A stretch of 64,000 nt of DNA from the NCBI GenBank assembly GCA_037013495.1, contig CM072812.1, positions 79,929,340-79,993,339 of the forward strand, given 5' to 3'. This DNA is from Hippophae tibetana (lineage: Eukaryota; Streptophyta; Magnoliopsida; Rosales; Elaeagnaceae). The notes under the pieces were generated by a model. That model searched no databases. It was not told the DNA's origin and saw only the letters and a program-made list of their open reading frames with translations. This document shows positions 36,031 to 48,172 of the stretch, piece by piece (position 1 is the first letter of the stretch; every line of letters starts with the position of its first letter). The position numbers were made by a program, and so were the translations under genes.

Positions 36031-38116
36031 ACAGAATTTTATGTGTTAGGGATTGTAGTGATTTTTATAGAGAAGTAGAAATATTGACAAAATGAACAGA
36101 TAATGTATTCTCCCCATTAAAGAGGTATAAATAAAACTACTAAAAAGGTGTCGAGGTTACATAGGTTGGAACTCTCAAGCGACCAAAATATATAAAATCG
36201 GGTTGCCATAGGCGTTACATAAACATGTCGTTATATACTGACGACTTGAGGTTTTACAATAAGATGTGACCTAGGTCGTTTACTTTGAACATGTCTTGGC
36301 CTCCAAGTCTTTTCCATTAGGTCTTAGTCATCATGGCTTGACTATCAAGTTTTGATCTTCAGGTCACTATTTATAAAGATTATCCTTAATATGAGCGAGG
36401 TATCTTAGGTCACTGAGTCGCGTACATGTTTACATAAATAATACCAAGAGAATAATACTTCATTGTCTGACCCTTGTATGGCTTAGGCCGTTATGAATAG
36501 GAAGTTTGATTCAGTGAGCTTTTTAATAGATTACAACCTTTTCATGCTTGATACGAACTCCCTTAATTACAAGGTTACCAAATCGTTAAGAGTATATTCC
36601 CATTATTAATCCAAATTTCAAGGGGTAAACCCTTCAGACTCTCTTTAAGTCTCATTATTAAATCTGAAATTAGGTCACCATTTAAGTGCTACCTGATCAG
36701 GCCGTCATATAAGTGCTCCTTAATCAAGTCTCATATATATAGGTGACCTAGGTCATTTACTTTGACTTGAAGGTCTTGGTTTTTAGGTCCTGACTCTCAA
36801 GTAGCTAGGTGAATGCTACTATGCCACTCCATTATCACAGAGGAACAATTGAGTAATCCTTATGAATAAGAAGGTGAATGGCCTTACAATTGGATGGAAT
36901 ATATCTAAGCCTTTATTGGTCACACGTTATTATTAAAACTCCCAGATAATGCATCTCTGATCAGTGAGCTTCTCACTAGTTTAAGTCGAGTTCATTTATT
37001 TTGTAGGCATGGATTATACAAAGATCGACCTTGAAGATTTGATCACTATGTGGTACCTATGACCTATAGCCCATAATGCCGATGACTAGTTGAAATGTCT
37101 TCTCTATTGAAATTCTAGTTGTGTAGCCTGAGAAGTTGGGCTTTGATTATACCGCACTACACCATGATGTGGTCCTCTCAAACTAAGAATAAAACACCTC
37201 TTTATAGTAGAAAAATGTCTCATATACCCCACCTACCTTTTAGTAGAGTAAAAGAGCTGACAAGGAGTCGTCATTCATAAGTATCAAGGTGAACCTGGGA
37301 CCTATATACCCTACCTTACTAAATGAAAAATATGTGGATTACCTCGTCTATATTGCTTCTAATACTGAAGTAGTGGGATCAATTGAAGTCCCTTTCAAAC
37401 AAAGTGGGGGAACTAGTAAAAACAATTAATAGCCCATATTCAGATGCAAGATGCAAGGGTGAAATATTGGCCTATAGTTAGATGTGACATGCGAGAGAAA
37501 AATATCCAACCCTTCATATGCGCTTCCATAAAAGAGGCGTACATTGAAGAACTCGACATGATATTTGGTGCACATTGGTAAACTCAAAAGGAGACATGCA
37601 AGGGAAAAAAATACAATCCCCCACACGTGCTTCCATAAAAGTGGTGGTTTGCCATGGAACTCAAGTCTTATTCTTAGGAGGTATTTTGGATTATGAGTGA
37701 TCTGATAATCATTTGAACTCCTGTTATTTATTGTTACATGTAGGGGATTCCACCTCCAATCATGAGGCATAGGACATATCTCGAATCTCAAGTGGGGGAG
37801 GGGGAGGGGGAGGGGGACTCCACTTACAATCATGAGGCATAAGACGTATCATGCATCCTAAGCAAGAAGGTCTATTAACTACTTCTAACTTAGAGCATAA
37901 AATAAAGTGCCCGAGATATACGCCGTGGAAGGGTGAATGTCTGTCCCCTACATATGCTCATTTGGGTATATTTTGCATCTCAAGTGGAGGGGGGTCAGAG
38001 GACTCCACCTCTAACTTAGGGTTTCATTAAATAAGGTTCCCGAGACATGCAACGTGGAAGGGTGAATATTTATCCCCTGCATGTGCTCATTCAGGTATAT
38101 TTTGCATCTCAAGTGG
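36031..38116. repeat. Unidentified repetitive stretch with imperfect tandem repeats
   Basis: Two kilobases with no recognisable coding domain. It is less AT-rich than its neighbours. The right part (about 37430-38116) consists of imperfect repeats, the clearest being a roughly 130-base unit seen at 37911 and again at 38040 (CCGAGA-ATGC/TACGC then GTGGAAGGGTGAAT). At 37794-37816 there is a (GGGGGA)3GGGGG tract. A GTGGGGGAACTAG stretch near 37402 resembles a polypurine tract, so an LTR origin is possible but unproven. Confidence 0.45.
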
Positions 38117-38124
38117 AGGTGGTC

Positions 38125-38740
38125 TCAGTTGATCTAGAAAAGATTCGTGCTATCATTGAATGGCCCATACCAACCACATAAAAAGGCGTCGGGGGATTTT
38201 TGGGATTAGTAGGCTACTACAAAAAGTTTATTTGACATTTTGGAGGAGTAGCAACACCATTAACTCAACTATTGGGTAAAGACAGGTTTCACTGGAATGA
38301 AGCTACTGAAAAGGCCTTCTAGCAGCTAAAGAGGGCTTTCACATCTCCTTCTATCCTATGTTTTCCTAATTCCACACAACGTTTTGTAGTTGAATGTGAT
38401 GCCAATGGTATTGGACTTGGGGAAATTCTCAACCAAGAAAATAGGCCAGTGGCTTATTTTAGTGCTGCTCTCAAGGGATCAGGATCAACTCTAGCATTGT
38501 CTACCTATGAGAAAGAAATGTTGGCTATGGTAAATGATATTAGACTATGGAGACCCTATTTGTTGGGAAGACACTTCACAGTGCAGACTGATCAAAGAAG
38601 CCTAAAGTATTTATTGGAGTAAAGAATACCACACCAGCACATGCACGTTGACTGCCTAAGCTTATAGGCTATAATTATGAGATTGAATACAAAAAGGGAA
38701 TTGAGAACCAAGGGGCTGATTCTTTGTCTAGAGTGATAGA
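38125..38740 (+). pseudogene. R1 RT end and RNase H
   Basis: Recognisable stretches are KIRAIIEWPIPT, then FLGLVGYYKKFI, then TPLTQLLGKDRFHWNEATEK, then VVECDANGIGLGEILNQEN, then PVAYFSAALKG and LLGRHFTVQTDQRSLKYLLE. The order is connection domain followed by RNase H, in the style of Reina chromoviruses (LLGRHF, QTDQRSLK). Several breaks; fossil. Confidence 0.85.
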
Positions 38741-38759
38741 ATTCCAATTCCTATCTATC

Positions 38760-39186
38760 TCCCAATCCCAGTCAGATTGGTGGCCTATCCTCCAACATGA
38801 AGTCCAACAAGATGCTTTTTATGAGAAATTGAGAGACAAAAGCTCATTTGCAGATGTTCCCCAAATATGCTAATGAGATGGGGTTTGGTTCAAAAAATAC
38901 AAGGTATACCTAAGCTCTCAATCTCCTTAATACCTAAAATATTGGAGGATTTCCATTCTTTGCCTATTGAAGGGCATTTTGGTTTCCATAAAACCCTATC
39001 CAAAATTAAGTAGAATTTTTGTTGGCCTAATATGCACCATAAAGTAAAAGAGTTCCTACGTAGGTGTGAAGTATGCCAATGGTTCAAAGCCGATTGCATG
39101 AAGCCAGCCGGATTGTTACAACCATTGCCAATCCTTACCCGAATATGGACTGAGATCTCAATGGATTTCATTGAAGGACTACCACC
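38760..39186 (+). pseudogene. R1 integrase, first part
   Basis: Contains the zinc-binding end (VKEFLRRCEVCQWFKADCMK) and the linker PAGLLQPLPILTRIWTEISM followed by DFIEGLP, where the first catalytic Asp lies. The domain resumes at 49939 after A7. Integrase would join element DNA to the genome. Confidence 0.85.
39182..39186 (+). repeat. A7 target-site duplication, left copy
   Basis: CCACC, paired with 49934-49938. Confidence 0.92.
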
Positions 39187-39568
39187 TGATGAGTGCTCAA
39201 AAAGCACTAAAATTACCATGATTTTATGCATATTAATTGATTAAAAATATATATATTTATATGATTTTATCATATATTTATATAAATCTATCTTTTCGGA
39301 ATCACAGGTACTTTTATTATTTTTCAGGTATTTTTTCTTAAAAACGTAACTTAAAGACTCAAAGAGGAATACTGGAGGCAATACATCACAAATATATTCA
39401 TAAATAAATGAGGAAAAGTCAATAAGTATGGAAAAATTGGACAAAATGGGTCAAAAAGGTCAAAAAAGAGGAAATCGCGCAAGCAGCCGCGCGCTCCTAC
39501 GCCCATAGTGCCCAGTCCCGCGCGCTCCTGCTGCTTTCCACGAGTGCCTCTGCGCCCCTGCTCCAGTT
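39187..39568 (+). repeat. A7 5' LTR sequence (U3 side)
   Basis: Matches the first part of 48173-49933, including the GC-rich block with CCCGCGCGCTCC. The following AT-rich stretch to 39748 is leader-like. No primer site is recognised here. Confidence 0.8.
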
Positions 39569-39748
39569 TTATTTTATCTTAAAAAAAAATAAAAATTAAA
39601 AATTAAAAAATTAAAAAATTAAAAATTAAAAAAAAACTTTAGTTTATTATTTTCTTTTAAAAACAATAATAATAAAATAAAATAACTGAGGATTTAACTA
39701 GTTTTGGTTAGTGTTTTGTATTAAAATAACTTACGTTTTTAATAGTCT

Positions 39749-41100
39749 ATGCGTGGTAGGAGATGCTTAGGAAACCCCCTTACACCATATGTAAATAATA
39801 TTCATAAATTTAAACAAGTGTCAATAAGAATGGATTCCAACCATCAACCTGTTTTTGAGCCAAACATAGAACCAAGCCTTAATCCTTTACTGGAACCGAA
39901 AGAAATGGAAGAAAACCAACATGTTAGGGAAACCACCATGAAGGAGTTTGCAAGACTAGTGATTGGCACGACAACTACCGCTATCCAGCTGGGTGAGGCT
40001 GCTCGGAATTATGAACTAAAAAATATTCATTTTTCTATGCTTCCTTTCTTTTATGAGATGCCTAATGAAGATTCTCTTTCCTTCCTTAGAGACTTCTATG
40101 CTACAGTCCAAACCTTGCCCCTCGGTATTCTAAACGAGGATCAACTTAGAATGAGATGTTTCCCCTACACCTTAAAGTATAAGGCCAAATCTTGGTTGAT
40201 GTCACTTCCCCCAGGTTCTTTGATGACATAGGAGAACATTTATAATAAATTCATGGGAAAATTCTATTCCCACCAAAAAACATCAGAGTTGAGAGGAAAG
40301 ATTGCTACTTTCTCTCAGATGGAAGGAGAACCATTCCATGAAGCTTGTGATAGGTTCAAAATGTTTCTCACTCAATGTCCCCATCACAGCTTTCCCCTAT
40401 AGTTGCAGAACCAATTCTTTTACGATGGGCTTACACAACAATGTTAGTTCATTGTCGACAACGCTATAGGAGGAGCACTAGGAGAAAAGACTACCTCAGA
40501 GACATTGATACATCTTTGAGATGTTGGGTGCTAATTCCCAACAGAAAAGCTCACAAGTGAGAAAAGTTGGAGTTCATGAAATTGATTCCAACAATGAAGT
40601 TCAACAACAACATGTTCGATTGACCAAGCAAGTTTCCTTTCTCACTACGCAAACCAACACCAATAATGAATAGTATGGTTTGTATAGCAACATGGGACAT
40701 GGTACTGTAGCCTGTCCATATCAAGGAGAAACAATAGCTGAACCTGAATAGGTTAATGTATTGGGAGCATATCAACAGAGACTAAGGTTCGACCCCAATT
40801 CAAATACCTACAATCCTGGGTGGAGAAATCATCTGAATTTCTCCTAGAGGCAAAATAACCCTCCTTTCGCTCAAAGCTCAAATCAGCCATGCTAGCAATT
40901 CCACTCGCCTATTCCAAGAAGTATTCCCAATAAATAAACCCGGGAGGACAACTTGAATTCTTTTATTCAAGTTTGTAGAGATAACCAATCTAAAACCAAT
41001 CAACGGTTGGACTCTGTGGAAGCTCCAATCAAAAAGGTGGAAGTTCAAGTAGAACAGTTAGTTGAACATTTGCAAAAACAAAGCAAAGACTAATTTGATG
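39749..41100 (+). pseudogene. A7 first gag-like module
   Basis: The frame starting near 39749 contains IQLGEAARNYELKNIHFSML, then EDSLSFLRDFYATVQTLPLG, then EDQLRMRCFPYTLKYKAKSW and SLPPGSLMT, all typical of an Athila-type gag. It continues as a decayed stretch with a zinc-knuckle-like remnant near 40690. It is related to, but clearly different from, the gag at 41549. Fossil. Confidence 0.8.
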
Positions 41101-41548
41101 GTCAAATGGGGTAAAATAAATTCAATGAAGAGGAGACATTGAGTTTTTCATTCTACAATCTCCAAGCAACGTCTTACTAGAAGACGATATATTTTAATCC
41201 TACGTGGGAGGTCACCCATTATTGTATTTTTCTTTGTTTTAGTTTTATTTTGTGTGTAATAAAATTCAAATGAAATAAATTTGTTTGTTTCAAAAATTGT
41301 GTCCATCTTTAAATTTAACATAAAAAAAAATTAAATTTTCTCTTTACTTAATTTTTTTATTCTAAAAAAAATATAAAAAAATTAGGTTCCCTACACCCTT
41401 TTTTGCTTTAAGCCTATACATTTTGTCAAGTTAGAAATATTTCTTAGAGATATCTACTATTTTTTAAGAGCTAAATGTTGATACACAATAGGAGGAGGAT
41501 CAATTTCAACTACAAATAACCATGAGAGATGCTAAAGATAGGTGAAAA
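41101..41548 (+). other. Untranslated spacer between the two A7 gag modules
   Basis: Non-coding. At 41169-41217 it holds CGTCTT/AAGACG and TGGG/CCCA hairpins like those that follow pol in A6 and A7. A short AT-rich run and a second leader-like region lead to the second gag. Confidence 0.6.
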
Positions 41549-42847
41549 ATGCTGAAAGACTATACAATGCTAATCATTGGCAATGTAACTTCCGGCATAC
41601 AATTACAAGAGGCCGTAAGGTATTATGAATTGAAAAAGATTCATTATTCTTTATTGCCTTCCTCTTACGGTGTCCCTAATGAAGACCCTTTGCATTTCAT
41701 TCGAGAATTCTATGCCATTGTCCAAACCTTTCCACTACATGCAATCAATGAAGATCAACTTAGGATGAGGTGTTTTCCTTACACCCTCAAGGATAAAGCT
41801 TGGTCATGGTTCATTACTCTACAGCCGGGTTCTCTAAAAACTTGGGAGGCAATATATGAAATGTTTATGTGTAGGTTCTATTCTCATCAAAAGACTATTG
41901 ATCTAAGGACAAAGATAGGAACATTTTCTCAAATGTATGAAGAGCCCTTTCATAAAGCGTGGGAATGATTCAAACTCCTTTTCATTCAATGTCATAATCA
42001 TAGCTTTCCATTGTAACTATAGAGCCAATTCTTTTATGATGGATTGACACTGCAGAGCCAATACATGGTTGATAATGCTGCTGGAGGTGTTGTGGGAGAA
42101 AAAACTGCAGAGGAAACCTATAATCTTTATGAGCTGTTGGGTTCTAATTCCCAACAAAGAAGTGCTAGAAGGAGAGCAAGAGTCAATGAAGTTGGCTTCG
42201 ATAATGAGATAACCTTGCAACTTGCTGAATTGACTAAACAAGTGCAACTTCTTACTACCCACCAAATGCCAAATCAAGAGGTGTGTGAAGTGTGTTTTTC
42301 AATTGGGCATGGTACTCATAATTTTTCAAATACTTGTGATTCTAGTGTCGATGCCATGGAGGAAGTCAAATCCTTTCAAAGGTATCATCCAAACACATAT
42401 AATTACCCTAACCATTGGAAGCAAAACAATTACCCAGCCTACACCCAATGTCCAACCTTAGAGGATAGCTTGAATGCTTTTATTCAAGTTAGTCGTGACA
42501 ACCAATTGATGAATAATCAAAGGTTGAACACCATGTAGGCTTCGGTTAAAAGGATTGAATCTAAAGTTAGGAAACTGACTGAACAAATGCAAAAGAAAGA
42601 ACTAGGAAAATTGCCCAGTCAACCAGAACAAGCAAATGATGTAAGAACCCTTCGAAGTGGTAAGGTAGTCAATACCAGTTTACCTGAAATCTCTAACGAT
42701 CTACCTTGTAGTTCAGGTAACAAAGAAGGTGATATTCTTGTCTCAAAAAAAGGAGAAAAAAGTGTTAAACTTAACAAGCCTTCTAAAAAACTCATTGGAG
42801 GGTCATCTGACATCCCCAAAATTCAAAAGACAACAGAACCACACTAG
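41549..42847 (+). pseudogene. A7 second gag module
   Basis: Contains IQLQEAVRYYELKKIHYSLL, then EDPLHFIREFYAIVQTFPLH, then EDQLRMRCFPYTLKDKAWSW, the nucleic-acid-binding end with CEVCFSIGHGTHNFSNTC (42280-42340), and a charged linker to protease (RTLRSGKVVNTS). This is the standard Athila gag layout. Some breaks; fossil. Confidence 0.85.
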
Positions 42848-43125
42848 CTACAAGTACCTTTTCCACACTGGTTAAAAGAATCCAAACAAGATAAGCAATT
42901 CTATGATCTTTTTAATATGCTCTCTAAAGTAAATATCAATTTACCATTGTTAGAAGTGATCATGAATGTGGCCTCATATGCTAAGTTTTTCAAAGAGTTG
43001 AACACTAAAAAAATGAGGTATGAATTGAATGAACGAGTAGTAGTATCAGAAATTTCAAGCGCTGTACTTCAGAACAAACTACCCCTAAGTTAAAAGACCC
43101 TTGAAGTTTTATTATAAACATAACT

Positions 43126-43857
43126 ATGGGGGATAGGAAGATTGCTAAAACAATGCTTGATTTAGGTGCTAGTATAAATTTGATGCCCTACTCTATATTC
43201 TTACAGCTTAATTTAGGAGATTTAAAACCCACAACTATGTCCCTTCAACTTGCAAATAGATCTCTTAAGTATCCAAAGGGAATAGTTGAGGATGTGTTGG
43301 TACAAGTAGACAAACTGATAATACATGTTGACTTTGTGGTTCTGGATATGCAAGAAAATCTAGCATTGGACAGAGAGCACACAATACTACTTGGTAGACC
43401 GTTTATGGTAACTACTAAAACTATTATTGATGTCTAAGATAGAAATTTGACAATGACAGTCTTAGGAGAGACTGTTCATTTTAAAGTTTTTGATTCTTCA
43501 CCTTTTCCTTCTATTTCTGCCATCGATGAAATATTTGATGTTGACCTTTTGGATAATCTTGTCCAAAGCACCTTTTCTCGAACTAGAATAGAAGACAAGC
43601 TTGAAACTATTCTTACACTTGAAGAGGTCGAAGAAGATTTAGATGAGGAAAGTAAGGGGTACCTTGAACGACTAGACAATGATGAAGTAATGACAAAATC
43701 TAGTACACTTTTAAATCTACCCAGTTCTTCATCTAGTAAAGAGGCCAATCCACCTGAACTTGAACTCAAAGACTTACCTGAGCACTTAAAATATGTGTTT
43801 TTGGGAGAAGGAGAAACTTATCCAGTGATAATTTCTTCAACCTTGACCAAAACCTAA
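43126..43857 (+). pseudogene. A7 protease region
   Basis: Retropepsin-like core with MLDLGASINLMPYSIF near its start and ILLGRPFMVTTKTIIDV at its end, followed by the acidic linker and PPELELKDLPEHLKYVFLGE, the usual Athila bridge to RT. Confidence 0.87.
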
Positions 43858-44049
43858 GAAAAGGAACTTATCAAAGTGCTTAAACAGTTTAAGAAAGCTA
43901 TAGGCTGGAGTATCGGGGATATAAGAGGCATTAGTCATACGATGTGTATGCACAAGATCAACTTGGAGGATGGTGCTAAACCTGTACGAGAAGCCCAAAT
44001 AAGACTAAACCCAAATATGTAAGAGGTAGTTAAGAAAGAAATTCTTAAA

Positions 44050-44760
44050 TTGTTAGAAGAAAGAATTATCTATCCTATTGCGTATAGTAAATGGGTTAGT
44101 CCAGTGCATGTGGTACCTAAGAAATCTGGGATAACAGTTGTTAAAAATGACAAAAGTGAATTAGTGCCCACTAGAATAATCACTGGATGGAGAATGTGTA
44201 TAGATTTTAGGAAACTAAATTTATATACTAAAAATGATCACTTTCCTCTTCCATTCATTGATCAAATGTTGGAAAGATTAACTGGGCATGAATTTTACTG
44301 TGAAGGGGATAAGAAGCTTTTTAGGACATGCCGGATTTTACATACGATTTATTAAAGAGAAACTAACATCTACCCCTGTTATTATGACACCAAATTGGTC
44401 TTTACCTTTTGAAATAATGTGTGACGCTTCTGATTATGCTATAGGAGTAGTCTTGGGAGAAAGAGTGGATAAGTGTTTGCATGTCATCTACTATGCTAGC
44501 AAAACACTCAATGATAGCCAAATGAATTATACCACCACTAAAAAGGAATTCTTGGCTATAGTGTTTTCTTTAGACAAATTTAGGTTTTATTTAGTAGGAT
44601 CTAAAGTGATTGTGCATTTTGATCACGTTGCTTTAAGATACCTATTAAGTAAACCAAATGCCAAGCCAAGATTAATCAGGTGGGTCTTACTCTTACACGA
44701 ATTTGACCTATAAATCAAGGATAAGAAAGGTAGTGAAAACTTAGTAGCTGACCATTTGTC
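44050..44760 (+). pseudogene. A7 RT and RNase H remains
   Basis: RT segment with ERIIYPIAYSKWVSPVHVVP, then GWRMCIDFRKLNLYTKNDHF, then PLPFIDQMLERL. An RNase H part follows, with [20 protein letters not shown], then [20 protein letters not shown], then [14 protein letters not shown]. Both are Athila-type. The pol is incomplete and broken. Confidence 0.87.
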
Positions 44761-46146
44761 TAGGTTGATTTATGACTTCAATTCTCTTAAAGATGAGAGT
44801 AATGAAGATATAGTTGAAACCTTTCCTGATGAACAATTATTTTCAATAGGTCCGAACCCATGGTATGTTGATATTGTAAACTATCTTGCAACTGGTGTTT
44901 TGCAACCTAACACTTCATATCAGGACAAGAAAATGTTTTTTAAAACTATTAAGGACTATTTCTGGGATGACCCTTATTTATACAAGATTGTTCAAGATCA
45001 AGTCATCGGGAGATGTGTACTTGAAGAAGAACATAAGAGCATTCTAACTTTTTGTCATGAACTTCATTGTGGGGGCCATTTTGGTGGTGAAAAGACAGCC
45101 CATAAGGTATTACAATCTGGATTCTTTGGCCCACTCTTTTTAAAGATGCTCATATGTTTTTTGCACAATGTGATAGATGACAAAGAACAAGAAACATAAG
45201 CAAAAGAGATGAAATGACTTTGACATCTAATTTAGTTGTTGAACTCTTTGATGTATGAGGGATTGACTTTATGGGTCCTTTTCCCCCATCCAATGGTTTT
45301 CAATATATTTTGGTTACTGTGGATTATGTATCCAAGTGGGTAGAAACTATCCCTACTAAAACCAATGATGCTAATGTTATTGTTAAATTCTTGAAGGATT
45401 TAATATTCAGTAGGTTTAGAACGCCTAGAGCTATAATAAGTGATGGAGGTAGCCATTTTTGTAACAAGATCTTTGATGGAGTACTAAAAAAGTACAACAT
45501 CACACATAAAGTAGCTACTCCATATCATCCTCAAACTTCTGGTTTAGTGGAATTAAGTAATAGGAAAATTAAGGGGATATTGGAATGCATTGTGCGTCTT
45601 TCAAGGAAGGATTGTGCATTTAAGTTAAATGATGCCTTATGGACATACCGCACCGTTTACAAAACACCTATTGAGATGAGACCTTACCGGTTAATCTTTG
45701 GGAAAACGTGTCACCTTCCAGTTGAACTTGAACACAAGGCTTATTGGACAATTAAAGAGTTAAACATGGATTTAGATAAAGTAGGAGAAAAACGGTTACT
45801 CCATCTTAATGAGTTGGAAGAAATTAGGAATGAAGCCTATGAGAATGCCAAATTATACAAAGAGCGTACTAAGCGCTATCATGACAAGAAGCTAGTTCCT
45901 AAGACTCTTCACCCTGGAATGAAAGTTATTTTATTTAATTCTCGTTTGAGATTGTTTCCATAAAAGCTGAGATCAAGATGGGATGGACCATTCAAAATAG
46001 TTCAGGTATTTGAACATGGAGTAGTAGAACTATTGGATTCCAAGACATAAAAAAACATTCAAAGTCAATGGGCATCGTGTGAAGCCTTATTTAGAAGAAC
46101 TAAACAATATTGCTGAAATGGATTGCATTTGGTTGAGTAACCCTTA
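44756..46146 (+). pseudogene. A7 integrase remains
   Basis: A zinc-binding N-terminus (FCHELHCGGHFGGEKTAHKV) and a DDE-type core: Asp in [12 protein letters not shown], Asp in [10 protein letters not shown] and Glu in [14 protein letters not shown]. Athila blocks follow, [20 protein letters not shown] and [19 protein letters not shown]. The C-terminal end reaches about 46146. A few breaks; fossil. Confidence 0.87.
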
Positions 46147-48172
46147 ACACCATAAATTTATGTCTTGCTAAGACGTTAAACTAAGCACTGGATGAGAGGC
46201 AACCCATCATTTTAGGTAATTTTCTTTTATTTCTTTTATTTATTTAATTTCTATTGTTTATTTTAGTTTAATTACATGTGAATAATTTTAAAATTGTTAA
46301 AACTAAAAATATTTGTTGAGATGTTAGAAGTTCACATCGATTTGTCTGTGTGAACTTTATTGATGAATATGATGGATGCACATGAATTTCTCCATTACTA
46401 CTTGCACATTCTCAGGAAATAGGCAATCTTTCTTCTCTTTTCTATTTATCTTTAATTTACAGTTGTTACATTGAGGACAATGTAAGTTCTAGGTTAGAGG
46501 TGGTGAAAAGTTACCATACTTAAAAAAAAATTAACAATTTTAAAAATTAAAAAAAATAATAATAATAATTTTTATTTTATTTTATGTTCACATTTTCATT
46601 TTTATTGTGTTTGGTTTTATTTTTTTTTTGTGTGATTTAGTAATATTTGGAATTAAAAAAAACAAAATTCTCACAAAAATTTATCATTTATTTAAATCAA
46701 ATTTAAGTAAATAGTTAAGTCTTTTGTAGTGTTAGATTAATTTTTGAAAACATATCACGAAATATTTTGTAATTGTTTTTGGTAATTAGTTAGTTTTTTG
46801 TCATAACTAGTATTTCTTAATAAGATGTAGAAATTATATTAAACCCAAAATCGGTGTTTATGAATTTTTTTTAGTGGAGACTACCTTTGTGAGATATATT
46901 TTGATCCTTTTTTTTTATTCAGAGTGAAATATATATTTTTTCTACTCCAAACACATTTCTTATTTCTTCAATTTTTAGACGATCTCTTAGGTTTAATACA
47001 TTGAATGTATGAATTTTTTCTCATCTTAATAGAGTGTCGTATATTTTTATTATTATTTTTGCTTAAATTAAATGATTTAAGTAGAAATTGATAGTATATG
47101 TTTTTATCTCATTCGTGCATGATTGTAAAAAAAAGACATATATGGGGTGACCTAAACCAAAATCAAACAAAAAGGCCACAAAATTAAACACTCACCAAAA
47201 TCCTAAAAAAATGTACAATCTGTAAATGGGTTAACTCTCTAAAATATATATATTGAAAAATATCTTTAGAAAAAAAAATTGAGAGATAAAGAATATATAG
47301 TATAATCTACATACTATAACCCACATTGCCTACAAAGTTGTGAGTAAAGGCTTATTACAAAAGAAAGATATAAGAAGTAATCCCCTAAAAAGTCATTGCA
47401 CTTTCTTCATTTGTAAAAGGCATATATCTTGAAATTCTTTCTTAATGAGTTTGATTTATGCATGAAAATAATTTTTATATATGATATCTTTATAATTTAT
47501 ACATTCGATTCCTTTCATGAGATCAATGTTAAAATAACACTTTGAGCCTTTATTCTTTATACATATGCGAACATATTAGTTCATTTCTATACATCAACTC
47601 TTTTGCATATAAATTAGTATGAGTGTTTAAACCCATAAGATTCAGTGTTTTGAGAGGATTGACAAGTAAGGAATAGAGTCGAAGCGAATTCGGATTCTTG
47701 ACACTAAAATTGGGTAAAATTAAATTGATATATTTTTTATATGAAATATGAAAATGATTTTCGACTAATTATTATAATAAATCATGATTGTTTAAGAAGA
47801 TTAAAATAACTTATGCTTGGGATTTTAATTATGATCTTAAAGGAGATTAAAAAGTATGAGACATTTTTGTAATATGTTGGATTCTTTTATTCTTAAAAGT
47901 TAATTTTTGATTTTGTTGTAATTTTAGTTTTTAAGTTGATTGCTTTTATTATTTCTTTTAATTTTTACATTTAATTCAATGTTTATGGGTATCATTACTG
48001 AAAACCCTCACGAGACTCAAACTCGTCCACTAGGGCAACCTAGGGGTTTAAAGACTTGTAGCATAGGCTAAATGCAACCGTGTCAATCCACGGAAGTGAT
48101 TTAGGATAGTTTAATTTTTAGTTTTTATCGCTTTTCTTGCTAAGGGACTAGCAAGAAGCTGGTTGGGAGTTG
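46147..48172 (+). other. A7 3' untranslated tail and PPT
   Basis: Non-coding. It carries the double hairpin motif (46159-46208), ACATTGAGGACAATGT near 46466, the pre-PPT stem-loop (48136-48155) and the PPT ending at 48172. It aligns with 24700-26585 of A6. No envelope-like ORF is recognised. Confidence 0.8.

Noticed and set aside
37426-37833. 135-residue minus-strand ORF
   Set aside because: It crosses the imperfect tandem repeats and the G-rich tract and shows no recognisable domain.
46147-48172. Envelope-like ORF after pol in A7
   Set aside because: Some Athila elements carry one, but no long frame or membrane-type sequence is present here.
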